Shown piece after piece: positions 16,990-26,468 of a DNA stretch of 64,000 nt. The stretch lies in assembly GCA_900316955.1 (NCBI GenBank), contig ONEX01000008.1, forward strand, positions 62,001 through 126,000. Direction: 5' to 3'. The notes below the pieces were generated by a model, which saw only the letters and a program-made list of their open reading frames with translations, was not told the DNA's origin and did no database searches. Position 1 is the stretch's first letter. Each line of letters begins with the position of its first letter. Position numbers and translations under genes: made by a program. The stretch is from an uncultured Bacteroidales bacterium (lineage in GTDB: Bacteria; Bacteroidota; Bacteroidia; Bacteroidales; UBA932).

Positions 16990-19209
16990 TTATTTTCCCA
17001 TTGTGAATTCAAGTGTTCCGCCCTTGACGATGTCCTTGTACTCGATGTACGGAAGGTCGTAGGGCTGGCCGTTCAGCTTGACGCCGCGGATGTAGGGCTT
17101 CTCGTCGGAGAGGCCCTTGGCCGTGATGGTGAAGGTGCCGCCGGCGACCTTCAGGACCGCCTTCTCCAGGTTCGGGGCGCCGAACCAGAAGCGCGGGCAG
17201 GCCGGCTCCACCTGGTAGAAGCCGAAGCTGGACAGGACGTACCAGGCGCTCATCTGGCCCACGTCCTCGTTGCCGGCGAGGCCTTCCACGTCGTTGAAGT
17301 ACATTTCCTTATAGACCTGACGGAGCCGGTCCGCGGCCTTGTCGGGCTCGCCCAGCATCGAATACAGGTAGATGGTGTGGTGCCCGGGCTCGTTGCCGTG
17401 GGCGTACTGGCCGATGAGGCCGGAGATGTCCGGGGAGGCGTTTTCGCCCTCCACGTGGTCCGGCGCCTCGAAGAGGCCGTCCAGCTTCGCAAGCATCGCC
17501 TCGCGGGAACCGAACAGGTCCTGGAGGCCCTCCACGTCCTGCGGGACGAGCCAGATGTACTGCCAGCCGGTGCCCTCGGTGTAGTCGGAGGTCTCGTGGC
17601 GGGAGTAGATCGGGTCGAAAGGCTCGGTGAAGGTGCCGTCGACCTTGCGGCCGCGCATGAACTGCAGGTCCGGATCCCAGAAATGGCGGTAGGAGTGGCT
17701 GCGGTCGCGATAGACGATGGCCGTGGCCTTGTCGCCGAGGAACTCGGCGGCGTTCGCCAGGGCGCCGTCCGCGACGGCGTATTCCATGTCGTTGGCGACG
17801 GACTCGGCGTAGAGGTCGGCCGGGATGTAGCCGTATTCCATCCGCAGGTCCTGACCGCGGTCGGGCCGGGTGGCGGTGTTGGTCATCGCGGTGATCATCT
17901 GCTCCTTGGTGAGGCCGGCCTGGAAGCCCTTGACGATGTTGTCGGCGAAGGCGATGAGGCCCGGGTTGCCCACCATGCAGTCCGTCTCGTTGCCCATCAG
18001 GTGCCACACCGGCAGGTCGCCCTGCTCCTCGAAGATGTGGTAGAAGGTGGCGGTGATGTCGTTGCAGCGGTCCGCGTGGATGAGGGTCATCAGCGGCATC
18101 TGGGCGCGGTAGGTGTCCCAGAGGGAGAAGGTGGTGTAGTTCCGGAAGTTGCCCTTCCGGACGACATCGTCGGAGCCGCGGTACTGGCCGTCCACGTCGT
18201 CGAAGATGGACGGAGCGACCATCGTGTGGTACATCGCGGTATAGAAGACGGTCTTGGTGTCGGCATCCGGGCAGGTGACGGCGACGCGGCCCAGTTCCTC
18301 GTTCCAGGCCGCCCGCGCGGCGGCCTTCGTGGCCTCGAAGTCCCAGCCGGGGAGTTCCGCGGCCATGTTGGCCTTGGCGCCTTCGACGGAAACGGGGGAG
18401 AGGGCGACCTTCACGAGCACCTGCGTCCCTTCCTCGACCTTGCCCAGGTTGTAGTAGCCGTAGATGGGCTTGCGGGTGCGTCCGCGCTCGCTGTCGTTGT
18501 TCGGGTTCTCCGCGACGGAGAATTCCACGGACGGCTGGGAGAATTCGGCCCAGAAGAAGATCTTCTGGTTCTTGGCCCATCCCGTCGAGAAGCGGTATCC
18601 GCCGAGGGCCTTCACGTGGCCGGCGTCGTCCTTGACGACCTCGAAGCCGGCGTCGGTGACGTCATCCCAGCAGCCGCCGTTCTCCAGGTCGAAGACGAGG
18701 TTCGCGTTGTCCGTGGCCGGGAAGGTATAGCGGTGGAAGCCCACACGGGTGGTGGCGGTCATTTCCGCCGTGATGCCGTAGCGCTCCAGGGGAACGCTGT
18801 AATAGCCGGGTTCGCAGATTTCCTTCGTGCGGTCCGCATAGGACCAGGCGCCGGACTGCGGGTCTTTCTCCGTTCCGCGGGCGGGCGCGGTGGGGCCGGT
18901 CGTCGGCATCACCGTGATGTCGAACAGGTCGCCGATGCCTGTGCCGCTGAGGTGCGTATGGCTGAAGCCGATGACGGTCCGGTCGCTGTCGTGGTAGCCG
19001 GAGCACCAGTCCCAGCTCTGCGGGATGCTGGTCGGGCCCAGCTGCACGAGGCCGAAGGGCACGTTGGCGCCCACGAACACGTGCCCGTGGCCACCCGTCC
19101 CGATCTTCGGGTTCACGAAGGCGGCATAGTCTTCAGAGGCAGGGGTTTCCGTGTGGCAGGCGGCCAGCAGAAGGGCCGATGCGGCAAGAAGAATAGTGCG
19201 GAATTTCAT
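16990..19209 (-). CDS. GH92 exo-alpha-mannosidase (lipoprotein)
   Basis: A 739-residue GH92 enzyme with a lipoprotein signal (MKFRTILLAASALLLAAC); this start was preferred to one 14 codons upstream lacking a signal. The beta-sandwich opens FVNPKIGTGGHGHVFVGANVPFG. The (alpha/alpha)6 domain carries MGNETDCMVGNPG, YTEGTGWQYIWLVPQDVEGL (general-acid Glu region), YAHGNEPGHHTIYLYS and GNEDVGQMSAWY (base region). GH92 enzymes are calcium-dependent inverting exo-mannosidases. The HGNEPGHH segment resembles members active on alpha-1,2 linkages, but specificity cannot be fixed by eye. It lies in an operon with a second GH92, GH125 and GH130 and should trim mannose from N-glycan or mannan oligosaccharides in the periplasm or at the surface. 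Confidence 0.92.
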   Translation of the reverse strand: MKFRTILLAASALLLAACHTETPASEDYAAFVNPKIGTGGHGHVFVGANVPFGLVQLGPTSIPQSWDWCSGYHDSDRTVIGFSHTHLSGTGIGDLFDITVMPTTGPTAPARGTEKDPQSGAWSYADRTKEICEPGYYSVPLERYGITAEMTATTRVGFHRYTFPATDNANLVFDLENGGCWDDVTDAGFEVVKDDAGHVKALGGYRFSTGWAKNQKIFFWAEFSQPSVEFSVAENPNNDSERGRTRKPIYGYYNLGKVEEGTQVLVKVALSPVSVEGAKANMAAELPGWDFEATKAAARAAWNEELGRVAVTCPDADTKTVFYTAMYHTMVAPSIFDDVDGQYRGSDDVVRKGNFRNYTTFSLWDTYRAQMPLMTLIHADRCNDITATFYHIFEEQGDLPVWHLMGNETDCMVGNPGLIAFADNIVKGFQAGLTKEQMITAMTNTATRPDRGQDLRMEYGYIPADLYAESVANDMEYAVADGALANAAEFLGDKATAIVYRDRSHSYRHFWDPDLQFMRGRKVDGTFTEPFDPIYSRHETSDYTEGTGWQYIWLVPQDVEGLQDLFGSREAMLAKLDGLFEAPDHVEGENASPDISGLIGQYAHGNEPGHHTIYLYSMLGEPDKAADRLRQVYKEMYFNDVEGLAGNEDVGQMSAWYVLSSFGFYQVEPACPRFWFGAPNLEKAVLKVAGGTFTITAKGLSDEKPYIRGVKLNGQPYDLPYIEYKDIVKGGTLEFTMGK

Positions 19210-19247
19210 TTCAATGTGGTTTATCTCGTAAATATACGGATTATTTG

Positions 19248-21023
19248 TCATTTTTCAATCCACCGGAGGTTGAACCGGTAGTGGACGCGACTGGAGAGGA
19301 GGTGGATCATGCCGTCGGGGGACTGGGTGCAGGCAAGGTAGCCCTTGGGCTCGGCGTGGGTGGCGTCCATCGTGAAGGTGCCGGTCCAGGCGCCGCCGTC
19401 CAGGACGCGCGTCTTGCCGTCGGTGAGGAGTTTCTTCACGGGCCAGGTGGCTCCCTCGTCATAGCTCAAGGCCACGAACAGACCGTTCTCGCCGAAGGAG
19501 CACAGCATGATGGGCCCTTCCTGCAACCGCTTGAGCACCAGCCGCTGGCCGCTGCCGATGGGCGGGAACTCCGTGGCGGAATAGGTCCAAGTGTACCCGC
19601 CGTCATAGGAAATGCTGCAGGGCATGTGACCGTCGATGGCGTTGCCCCGCCCGAAGGCCATCAGGGAGCCGTCCTTGCGCTCCACGATGCCCGCGTGGAT
19701 ACCGGCGATGGTGCTGCCGGTATCCTCCCAGGTCTTTCCGCCGTCCTTGGACACGTGGAGCGAAGTCCCGGCCTCGCCGTCCGGACCGGCGTCGCAGCAC
19801 AGCAGGATCCGGCCGTCTTTCGTGACGATGGGCCCCGCGATGACCTGGTGGCGGACGCGGTGTTCGGGTTCGATGTATCTCAGATCCGTCCACATCCAGG
19901 GACCGTGTCTGCGGACGGAAAGCCTTCTGCGCATCGCCAGGGCCAGGTCCTTCCATTCCCCGGCATCGCCGACACCCTGGAAATGGAGGATTTCACTCCT
20001 TCTTCCGGCGGTGCGGGTCAGCAAGGCGCTTCCGGTCATATTCCGGTCCGGGACTTTGCAGAACAGCCTGGCCGGGGACCATTTCCCGTCCTGGAAGGAG
20101 GATTGCAGCACGACCATCTCGCGCCCGGCCTCGGCGTCGGTCGAAAACCAGATGGCCAGCAGTTCGCCACCGGGCACCCAGGTGACGGCCGGCTGGTGGT
20201 TATGGGCATAGAAAGGGGTATGGGCGTCCTCCGGCTCGATGACATAGGGAAGCGGCTCCAGGAAAACAGGTTCACGGGCTGGACGGCCCCATCTTCCCCT
20301 GGTTCTTCCGTCGCTGCGCAGGGGCCCGCCAATGACATCGGGACCCTGATTACTTTCCACCACCCGGAATCCCAGCAGGACGGAGCGGTCGGCCTGCACG
20401 GATCCAGACCGGTTGGCGCTGCGGAGATACCGCACCGGGGTGTTGTGGCTACCTCCTCGGACGACACGGAATTCCGTGTCGCCGTAGTAGTCAGCGCACC
20501 ACTCCTCCACATTCCCGTGCATGTCGTACAAGCCCCACGCATTGGGCTCGAACTGAGCCACTTGCAGGGAAACGTGCTCCTTGTCGCGGGTATTCTTCTG
20601 GACCTTCCACTGGCTTTCCGGGAACGCGTCTCCGGTGTAATAAGCAGTGGTCGTGCCTGCCCGGCAGGCGTACTCCCATTCCTCCTCGGTGGGGAGGCGG
20701 TAGTGCTTGCCGGTTTGCTCGGAGAGCCATCGGCAGTAGGCCATGGCATCGTCCCAAGAGACCATGATTACTGCCTCGTCGTCTCCGGTGGAGAAGCCTT
20801 GCTCGCCCCGCTTGTGCGTCGGGTCGAATGCCTCGTACTGCGCGTTGGTGATTTCCGTCGCGCTCATCCGGAACGCATCGACCTTCACCTCCCGCCGGGG
20901 CGCCTCGTCCCAGTCCTCCATGGGCGGATTGTACGTTCCCATCCAGAACCTCCCCGCCGGGATGTCCACCATCCGGGGAAGGGGGAGCGCCTGGAGGGCC
21001 AGGGAAAGCAGGAGGGTCAGCAT
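19248..21023 (-). CDS. SUMF1-like domain fused to sialidase-like beta-propeller
   Basis: A 591-residue secreted protein with a short hydrophobic signal (MLTLLLSLALQALPLP). Residues about 18-235 are a SUMF1/FGE-sulfatase fold: IPAGRFWMGTY, EITNAQYEAF, YRLPTEEEWEYACRAGTTT, GLYDMHGNVEEW and VVRGGSHNTPVRYLRSANR. The two catalytic cysteines of true formylglycine-generating enzymes, expected near the RGGS segment, are missing, so sulfatase maturation is unlikely. Residues about 250-591 are a sialidase/BNR-type six-bladed propeller with three Asp-boxes (SKDGGKTW, SYDGGYTW, SYDEGATW). It abuts the GH130 stop (TAG|ATG). Its place in a mannosidase operon suggests a glycan-active or glycan-binding role; the substrate is unknown. 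Confidence 0.8.
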   Translation of the reverse strand: MLTLLLSLALQALPLPRMVDIPAGRFWMGTYNPPMEDWDEAPRREVKVDAFRMSATEITNAQYEAFDPTHKRGEQGFSTGDDEAVIMVSWDDAMAYCRWLSEQTGKHYRLPTEEEWEYACRAGTTTAYYTGDAFPESQWKVQKNTRDKEHVSLQVAQFEPNAWGLYDMHGNVEEWCADYYGDTEFRVVRGGSHNTPVRYLRSANRSGSVQADRSVLLGFRVVESNQGPDVIGGPLRSDGRTRGRWGRPAREPVFLEPLPYVIEPEDAHTPFYAHNHQPAVTWVPGGELLAIWFSTDAEAGREMVVLQSSFQDGKWSPARLFCKVPDRNMTGSALLTRTAGRRSEILHFQGVGDAGEWKDLALAMRRRLSVRRHGPWMWTDLRYIEPEHRVRHQVIAGPIVTKDGRILLCCDAGPDGEAGTSLHVSKDGGKTWEDTGSTIAGIHAGIVERKDGSLMAFGRGNAIDGHMPCSISYDGGYTWTYSATEFPPIGSGQRLVLKRLQEGPIMLCSFGENGLFVALSYDEGATWPVKKLLTDGKTRVLDGGAWTGTFTMDATHAEPKGYLACTQSPDGMIHLLSSRVHYRFNLRWIEK

Positions 21024-22013
21024 CTACAGGATGTTCGTCCGCTTGGTGAACTCGACGATCTCCGGGATGTAGCCGAAGGCGAGGCCGGTGACGGTGTCGG
21101 CGCAGCCGTAATAGACGGCGATGCGACCGGTCTCCGGGTCGTGCAGGGCGGCGCAAGGGAAGGTGACGCTGGGCACGTCGCCCACCAGCTCGTAGTACTC
21201 GCGCGGGCTGATGAGGTACTGGCCGCTGCGGGCGAGGACCTTCCAGGGCTCGTCGAGGTCCAGCAGGGCGCTTCCGAACGCATAGACATAACCGTTGCAG
21301 GAGCGGAGGACGCCGTGATAGAGGAGGAGCCAGCCTTCGGAGGTCTCGATGGGCACGGGACCCGCGCCGATCTTCATGCACTGCCATGCGCTCACCTCGA
21401 AGGGGGCCGGCGCCATCACGTGCCGATGGTGCCCCCAGAACTCCAGGTCGGGGGATTCGCTGTAGAAGATGTCGCCGAAGGCCGTGTGGCCGGTATCGGA
21501 GGGCCGGGAGAGCATGGCGAACCGGCCGTTGAACTTCTTCGGGAACATCACGCCGTTGCGGTTGTACGGCAGGAAAGCGTTCTCCACCTGGTGGAAGGTC
21601 TCGAAATCGTCGGTCCAGGCCACGCCGATGGTAGGCCCATGGTACCCGTTGCACCAGGTCACATAGTAGCGGCCGTCGATCTCCACGACGCGCGGGTCGT
21701 AGCCGTAGACCCATTCCGCGACCTCGGGGATGTCGCAGGAGAACTTGATTGTCTCCGGCCTGATGTCCCACTTGATGCCATCCTTGGAGAAGCCCACGTG
21801 CAGCGTCATGCGCCGGTTCTTGTCGTCGCAGCGGAACACGCCGGCGAACCCGCCCTTGAACGGGACCACCGCGCTGTTGAAGATGCTGTTGCTGTCCGGG
21901 AGCAGGTCTCTCGGAATCACGGGGTTCTTGCTATAGCGCCACAGGACGTCCTTGCATCCTTCGGGCCTTTCTTCCCAGGGCATTCCCGGGAGGGGATTTC
22001 CAATAATCTTCAT
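21024..22013 (-). CDS. GH130 beta-mannoside phosphorylase (Man-GlcNAc type likely)
   Basis: A 329-residue cytoplasmic protein of the GH130 five-bladed propeller family, without a signal peptide. Signatures: [41 protein letters not shown] (catalytic Asp region), [32 protein letters not shown] and [10 protein letters not shown]130 enzymes phosphorolyse beta-1,4-mannosides to mannose 1-phosphate. In N-glycan loci such as that containing B. thetaiotaomicron BT1033 the substrate is Man-beta-1,4-GlcNAc, the core left after alpha-mannosidases act. The neighbouring GH92, GH125 and PMI genes favour that activity here over mannosyl-glucose phosphorolysis. It lies 3 bp from the GH92 gene upstream. Confidence 0.88.
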   Translation of the reverse strand: MKIIGNPLPGMPWEERPEGCKDVLWRYSKNPVIPRDLLPDSNSIFNSAVVPFKGGFAGVFRCDDKNRRMTLHVGFSKDGIKWDIRPETIKFSCDIPEVAEWVYGYDPRVVEIDGRYYVTWCNGYHGPTIGVAWTDDFETFHQVENAFLPYNRNGVMFPKKFNGRFAMLSRPSDTGHTAFGDIFYSESPDLEFWGHHRHVMAPAPFEVSAWQCMKIGAGPVPIETSEGWLLLYHGVLRSCNGYVYAFGSALLDLDEPWKVLARSGQYLISPREYYELVGDVPSVTFPCAALHDPETGRIAVYYGCADTVTGLAFGYIPEIVEFTKRTNIL

Positions 22014-22016
22014 AGT

Positions 22017-24296
22017 TTATTCTTGACTGAATGAATAAGGTTTGTCTTCTTGTTTCGTGCCGCGGTCCTTGGCGGGTTCCGTGCCCATGCCGAACTGCAG
22101 CGAGGCGCCCTTCACCAGGTCGCCGTATTCCACATAATTGTGCGTCCAGTCCTTGCCGTTGAGCTTCAGGGACTGCACGTAGAAGGCCTCGGCGCCGTTG
22201 TCGGGAGCGTCGATGGTGAACTGCGTGCCGTCCGGGCGCGTCACGACCGCCTGCTTGAACAGCGGCGTTCCCAGCGCGTACTGCGTGCTGGCGGGGCATA
22301 CTGGGTAGAAGCCCAGGGCGGAGAAGATGTACCAGGCCGAGGTCTGGCCGTTGTCCTCGTCGCCGCAGTAGCCGTCCGGCGTGGCGCGGTACAGGCGGTC
22401 CATCGTCTCGCGGATGTGCTGCTGGCCCTTCCAGGGCTGCCCGGCCCAGTCATACAGGTACAGCATGTGCTGCGCGGGCTGGTTGCCGTGGGCGTAATTG
22501 CCCATGTCGGCCACCTGCATCTCGGCAATCTCGTGGATGCGGAAGCCGTAGTAGGCGTCGTCATAGATGGGCGGGACCACGAAGACGGAATCCAGCATCT
22601 GGGTGAAGGATTCCTCGCCGCCCATGGCATCGACCAAGCCTTGGACGTCGTGGAAGACGGACCAGGTGTAGTGCCAGGAGTTGCCCTCGGTGAAGGGACC
22701 GCCCCAGCGGTAGGGGCTGAAATCGGCCTGGAAGGTGCCGTCGGCGTTGCGGCCGCGCATCAGGCGGTCTTCCGCGCTATAGACGTTCTTCCAGTTGTTC
22801 GCGCGGGCGGCCCACTTGTCCAGTTCCGCCTGCGGACGGCCCAGGATCTTCGCGAGCTGGAGGATGCACCAGTCGTCGTAGGCGTATTCCAGGGTGCGGG
22901 CGGCGCTTTCGTTGATGCCCACGTCGCAGGGAACATAGCCCAGCGTGTTGTAGTATTCGTGGCCCAGGCGGCCGGTGGAGCTCACCGTGGGATGCACGTG
23001 TTCCGTGCCGTACTGGATGCAGTCGTAAAGGACTTGCAAGTCCTTGTCGTTCACGCCCTTGACGACGGCATCGGCGATGACGGATGCGGAATTGTTGCCC
23101 ACCATGCAGCCGCGGTGGCCCGGGGAGGCCCATTCCGGCAGGAAGGAGTTCTCGCGGGCGACGTTGGCATAGCCGGACTGGATTTCGGCGTTGACGTCGG
23201 GATAGACGAGGTTCAGCAGCGGGAACAGGGCGCGGAAGGTGTCCCAGAAGCCGGAATCGGTGTACAGGTAGCCTTTCTCGACCTTCCCGTTGTAGGGGCT
23301 GTAATGGACGGGCTGTCCGTCCGCGTCGATTTCATACAACTTCCGCGGGAAGAGGACGGCGCGGTACAGGCAGGAGTAGAAGGTGCGGTACTGGTCCTCG
23401 GTGCCGCCGCCGACGGCGATGCGCCCCAGGATCTCGTTCCAGCGGGCCTTCGCATCGGCGCAGACCTCCTCGAAGGAGGCGCCTTCCACCTCGCGGAGGT
23501 TGCGGTTCGCCTGCTCCAGGGAGATGAAGGAGGAGGCCACGCGGGCGTTGACCTGCTCGCCGCGCCTGGTCGCGAACTTCACGACCGCCATCGCGTGCTC
23601 GCGCGGACGGTCCTCGGGATACTCCCGCGCTTCGCCGTTGTAGATGTCGAAGGAGACGATGTCCTTGTCGAACAGGACGGTGAACCAGTTCTTGAAGTCG
23701 CCTTCCACGCCGCCGTGGTTGTTGGTGCAGTAGCCCACGACCGTGCGCTTGTCGTCCAGGACCTTCACGTAGGAACCGCCGGCGTAGGCGTCGATGACCA
23801 CGCCGGAGGTCTCGCTCTCCGGGAAAGTGAAGCGCATGATCGCCGCCCGTTCCGTCGGGGTGATTTCCGTCTTGATGTCGTGGTCGGCAAGGTAAACGCT
23901 GTAATAATAGGGCTTGGCGACCTCGCTCAGGTGGGAGAAGATGCTCTCCCGCTCCTTCTCCTGCGGCTTCTCGGCATCGCGTACCGGCATCAGCGAGAAG
24001 GCCGCGTAGTCGTTGATCCACGGCGAGGGCTGGTGCGTCTGCTTGAAGCCACGGATGTGGTGGGCGTCATAGGTATAGGCCCATCCGTCCCCGTTCTTCC
24101 CCGTCTGCGGGGTCCAGAAGTTCATCCCCCAGGGAAGGGCGATGGCGGGATAGGTGTTGCCCGTGGAGAGGGTGAAGTCGGACTGGGAGCCCACGAGGGT
24201 GGACACGTAGTCCGCCGGGTCGGTGACGAGGGTCTCTCGGACCGGGGCCGTGCAGGCCGCGGCGAGGAAGGCCAGGAGGATCAGAGTCTTTTTCAT
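22017..24296 (-). CDS. GH92 exo-alpha-mannosidase (lipoprotein)
   Basis: A 759-residue GH92 lipoprotein (MKKTLILLAFLAAAC). Family features: LVGSQSDFTLSTGNTYPAI at the N-terminus, WASPGHRGCMVGNNSASV, FTEGNSWHYTWSVFHDVQGL, MGNYAHGNQPAQHMLYLYDW and CGDEDNGQTSAWYIFSALGFY. The HGNQPAQH stretch differs from HGNEPGHH in the other GH92 of this operon, so the two probably prefer different linkages or positions. The start codon overlaps the GH125 stop by four bases (ATGA), so the pair is translationally coupled. Confidence 0.92.
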   Translation of the reverse strand: MKKTLILLAFLAAACTAPVRETLVTDPADYVSTLVGSQSDFTLSTGNTYPAIALPWGMNFWTPQTGKNGDGWAYTYDAHHIRGFKQTHQPSPWINDYAAFSLMPVRDAEKPQEKERESIFSHLSEVAKPYYYSVYLADHDIKTEITPTERAAIMRFTFPESETSGVVIDAYAGGSYVKVLDDKRTVVGYCTNNHGGVEGDFKNWFTVLFDKDIVSFDIYNGEAREYPEDRPREHAMAVVKFATRRGEQVNARVASSFISLEQANRNLREVEGASFEEVCADAKARWNEILGRIAVGGGTEDQYRTFYSCLYRAVLFPRKLYEIDADGQPVHYSPYNGKVEKGYLYTDSGFWDTFRALFPLLNLVYPDVNAEIQSGYANVARENSFLPEWASPGHRGCMVGNNSASVIADAVVKGVNDKDLQVLYDCIQYGTEHVHPTVSSTGRLGHEYYNTLGYVPCDVGINESAARTLEYAYDDWCILQLAKILGRPQAELDKWAARANNWKNVYSAEDRLMRGRNADGTFQADFSPYRWGGPFTEGNSWHYTWSVFHDVQGLVDAMGGEESFTQMLDSVFVVPPIYDDAYYGFRIHEIAEMQVADMGNYAHGNQPAQHMLYLYDWAGQPWKGQQHIRETMDRLYRATPDGYCGDEDNGQTSAWYIFSALGFYPVCPASTQYALGTPLFKQAVVTRPDGTQFTIDAPDNGAEAFYVQSLKLNGKDWTHNYVEYGDLVKGASLQFGMGTEPAKDRGTKQEDKPYSFSQE

Positions 24297-25723
24297 TGGG
24301 GCAGGTTGTTGAGAAGTTCAAGTTTTCCGTCGCCGACGAGCTTCACGATGAGCTCGCCGAAGAGGGTGTTCTGCCAGGCGAACCAGGGGCGCGTGAAGTC
24401 GTCCGCATTGTCCTTGTTGAAGGACTCGTGGATGAAGCCCGTGCCGGCGTCGGTACGGAGGAGTTGGATGAGGCACGCGCGGATCTCGTCGTCGTCCTGC
24501 GCGGTGAAGGCCTTCATCATGATGGACATCGGCCAGACATTCTCGATGCCGATGTGCGGGCCGCCGATGCCTTCGCCCGCCTTGCCACGGTGGAAGTAGG
24601 GATTGTCCTCGCTCCAGACGAACTTCCGGGTGTTCAGGTACACGGGGTCGTCGTACCGCTGCGGGTCCAGGTAGCCGAGGGCGAGGAGGGACGGGACGTT
24701 GGCGTCGTCCATCAGCTGCTGGGAGCCGAAGCCGTCGACCTCATAGGCATAGATCTTTCCATAGACGGGATGGTCCACGACGGCGTACTGCTGCAGGGCC
24801 TGCTCCACCTCGGCGGCGAGGGCGGTGCATTCGGCGGCCATCTCCGGCTTGCCGTTGACCGTCGCGAGAATCTCCGCCATCTTGCGCAACGTGGTGACGG
24901 CCATGAAGTTGGAGGGCACCAGGAATTCGAAGGTCGTGGCGTCGTCGGAGGGACGGAAGGCGGAGGCGATGAGCCCCACGGGCTTCACCGGATTGCCGCG
25001 TCCCACCACGCATTTGGTGTCCAGCTGGCGGTCGGTCTTCCGGAGGAACCAGTAGCTGCCGTGGCCTTCCTTGCGCTGCTGCTCCTTGAAGGTGGCGAGG
25101 ATGGTCTTCGCCGTCTGTAGCCACAGGTCGCCGAAGACGGAGGTGTCCCCGGTCTTCTTCCAGTAGGCGTAGGCGAGGCGCACCGGGTAGCAGTGCGAGT
25201 CGATCTCCCACTTGCGCTCGAACACGTACGGGTCGGTCGCGGGGAGGTCCGACTTGTCGGCCGGGCCCACGGGCTCCACGTTGAACGCGTTGGCGTACGG
25301 GTCGATGAGGATGCACTTGAACTGGCGGTTGACCACGCCCGCGAGCATCTTCCGGAGGGCCTCGTCCTCATTGGCATACTCCACGTAGGGCCAGACCTGG
25401 GCGCCGGAATCGCGGAGCCACATCGCCGGGATGTCGCCGGTATAGACGTAGGTGTCGGGCCGTCCGTCCTCGTCCTCGGCGTAATGGACGGTGGTGTCCA
25501 GGGTGTTCGGGAAGCATTTCCGGAACATCTCCTGCAGCTTGGGATGGGTAAGTTGGGCCGCAATCGCCTCCGTGGCTGCGTCGACGGCGGGGGAGACGAA
25601 GGCGCGTTCCTCCACGGGAGGACGGTCGGTGTACAGTTTCGTGGATTTCTCCTCCTGCTGCGGCCTGGACGTGCAGGAGACCAGCGCAAGGATGGTCAGG
25701 ATCAGTATTTTCTGTGGTTTCAT
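24293..25723 (-). CDS. GH125 exo-alpha-1,6-mannosidase (lipoprotein)
   Basis: A 476-residue member of GH125 with a lipoprotein signal (MKPQKILILTILALVSC). The (alpha/alpha)6 barrel shows TGDIPAMWLRDSGAQVWPYV, NRQFKCILIDPYANAF, YELDS-like KWEIDSHCYPVRLAY, RPSDDATTFEFLVPSN, DDANVPSLLALGYL and TGFIHESFNKDN, which are diagnostic of the family. GH125 enzymes are inverting exo-alpha-1,6-mannosidases, matching the alpha-1,6 arm of N-glycans and the mannan backbone. It follows a small unknown gene by 30 bp and overlaps the GH92 gene by four bases, so it acts within the same transcriptional unit. Confidence 0.92.
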   Translation of the reverse strand: MKPQKILILTILALVSCTSRPQQEEKSTKLYTDRPPVEERAFVSPAVDAATEAIAAQLTHPKLQEMFRKCFPNTLDTTVHYAEDEDGRPDTYVYTGDIPAMWLRDSGAQVWPYVEYANEDEALRKMLAGVVNRQFKCILIDPYANAFNVEPVGPADKSDLPATDPYVFERKWEIDSHCYPVRLAYAYWKKTGDTSVFGDLWLQTAKTILATFKEQQRKEGHGSYWFLRKTDRQLDTKCVVGRGNPVKPVGLIASAFRPSDDATTFEFLVPSNFMAVTTLRKMAEILATVNGKPEMAAECTALAAEVEQALQQYAVVDHPVYGKIYAYEVDGFGSQQLMDDANVPSLLALGYLDPQRYDDPVYLNTRKFVWSEDNPYFHRGKAGEGIGGPHIGIENVWPMSIMMKAFTAQDDDEIRACLIQLLRTDAGTGFIHESFNKDNADDFTRPWFAWQNTLFGELIVKLVGDGKLELLNNLPQ

Positions 25724-25753
25724 ATTCTTAATGTCGTTTCTCGCGGGGAGGGT

Positions 25754-26332
25754 TTACTCCCATTCGACCCGGGCGCGGTCCAGCCGGATGCGTTTCGGGG
25801 CGCCGGCCTTGCCGGTCAGCGTATAGGCGTGCAGCTTTTCCGGCGGAAAGTACTTCGAAAGGGCTGCCGCCAGGTTCGCGGCCTTCTCGTGGATGGAGTT
25901 GTCCCGCGGGTCGACGAGGCGGTCGATGCTCGCTTCCGTCTCCGGCCCGCTGGAGCGCCGGGTGATGCCCATGTACAGGTCCATAAGTTCGTTCCGGTAT
26001 GCCGGCAGGTCCCCGAACCGGATGCCTTCCGGATGGCGGAGGAACAGCAGGAACACCGTCTTCACGAGGGGCCGCAGGCGGATTTCCGTGTCGAAGCGGT
26101 CCGGGAGGAGGATGCGGAAGTCCTTCGTGACTCGGATCCTTTCCCCTTCGTCCGTCCCCTCGAGCGCCTCGATTTCCGCGAGCCGTTTCCGGATCAGGCC
26201 CATGGCTTCCAGCAGGGCGGCGGCGTCCATTTCGTCCACCCGTTCCGCCAGATAGTCCACGGCCGGGTCCTCCAGGACCCCGCCCTCCAGGCAATGCCGG
26301 AGCCAGAGTTGTGCTTCCCAGCCAATCATCAT
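25754..26332 (-). CDS. Conserved hypothetical protein, 192 aa, first gene of the mannosidase operon
   Basis: A soluble protein without signal or membrane segment, largely alpha-helical and rich in Arg, Glu and Leu. A recognisable stretch is KTVFLLFLRHPEGIRFGDLPAYRNELMDLY (split here as KTVFLLFLRHPEGI and the following FGDLPAYRNEL), a pattern I associate with small unnamed Bacteroidota proteins found near glycan loci; I cannot assign a function. Start at 26332, or one codon later (Met-Met). It precedes the GH125 gene by 30 bp. A -7-like element (TATCTTCG, minus strand 26341-26334) lies so close to the start that a leaderless transcript, or the second Met, would be implied. A regulatory role for the operon is possible but unsupported. 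Confidence 0.6.
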   Translation of the reverse strand: MMIGWEAQLWLRHCLEGGVLEDPAVDYLAERVDEMDAAALLEAMGLIRKRLAEIEALEGTDEGERIRVTKDFRILLPDRFDTEIRLRPLVKTVFLLFLRHPEGIRFGDLPAYRNELMDLYMGITRRSSGPETEASIDRLVDPRDNSIHEKAANLAAALSKYFPPEKLHAYTLTGKAGAPKRIRLDRARVEWE

Positions 26333-26373
26333 ACGAAGATACGCATTTTTTGCGGTCCTCCCCTAAAAAAGTC

Positions 26374-26412
26374 TGCAAGCCTTGCAGGAAATCCGACATT
26401 GCAAGGCTTGCA
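26374..26412. promoter_or_regulatory. Pair of 13-bp dyad sites (TGCAAG-N-CTTGCA), operator-like
   Basis: TGCAAGCCTTGCA occupies 26374-26386 and TGCAAGGCTTGCA 26400-26412. Each is a palindrome around one central base, and the two are exact reverse complements with centres 26 bp apart. They lie in the 136-bp divergent gap between the mannosidase operon and the RNA ligase gene, 57 bp upstream of the ligase ATG. Two sites of one dimeric regulator, or the arms of a 13-bp stem with a 13-nt loop, would both look like this. Confidence 0.6.
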
Positions 26413-26468
26413 ATCGTACCGTCCTTTTCTATTCCCTTCCCGAACTTTGCGAAAAAGAGAAAACGGCT

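Noticed and set aside
19248-21023. Sulfatase-maturing formylglycine-generating enzyme
   Set aside because: The catalytic cysteines are absent and no sulfatase gene is present in the window.
26382-26468. 29-codon N-terminal extension of the RNA ligase
   Set aside because: It runs through the dyad sites and has no resemblance to the ligase fold, which begins at 26469.
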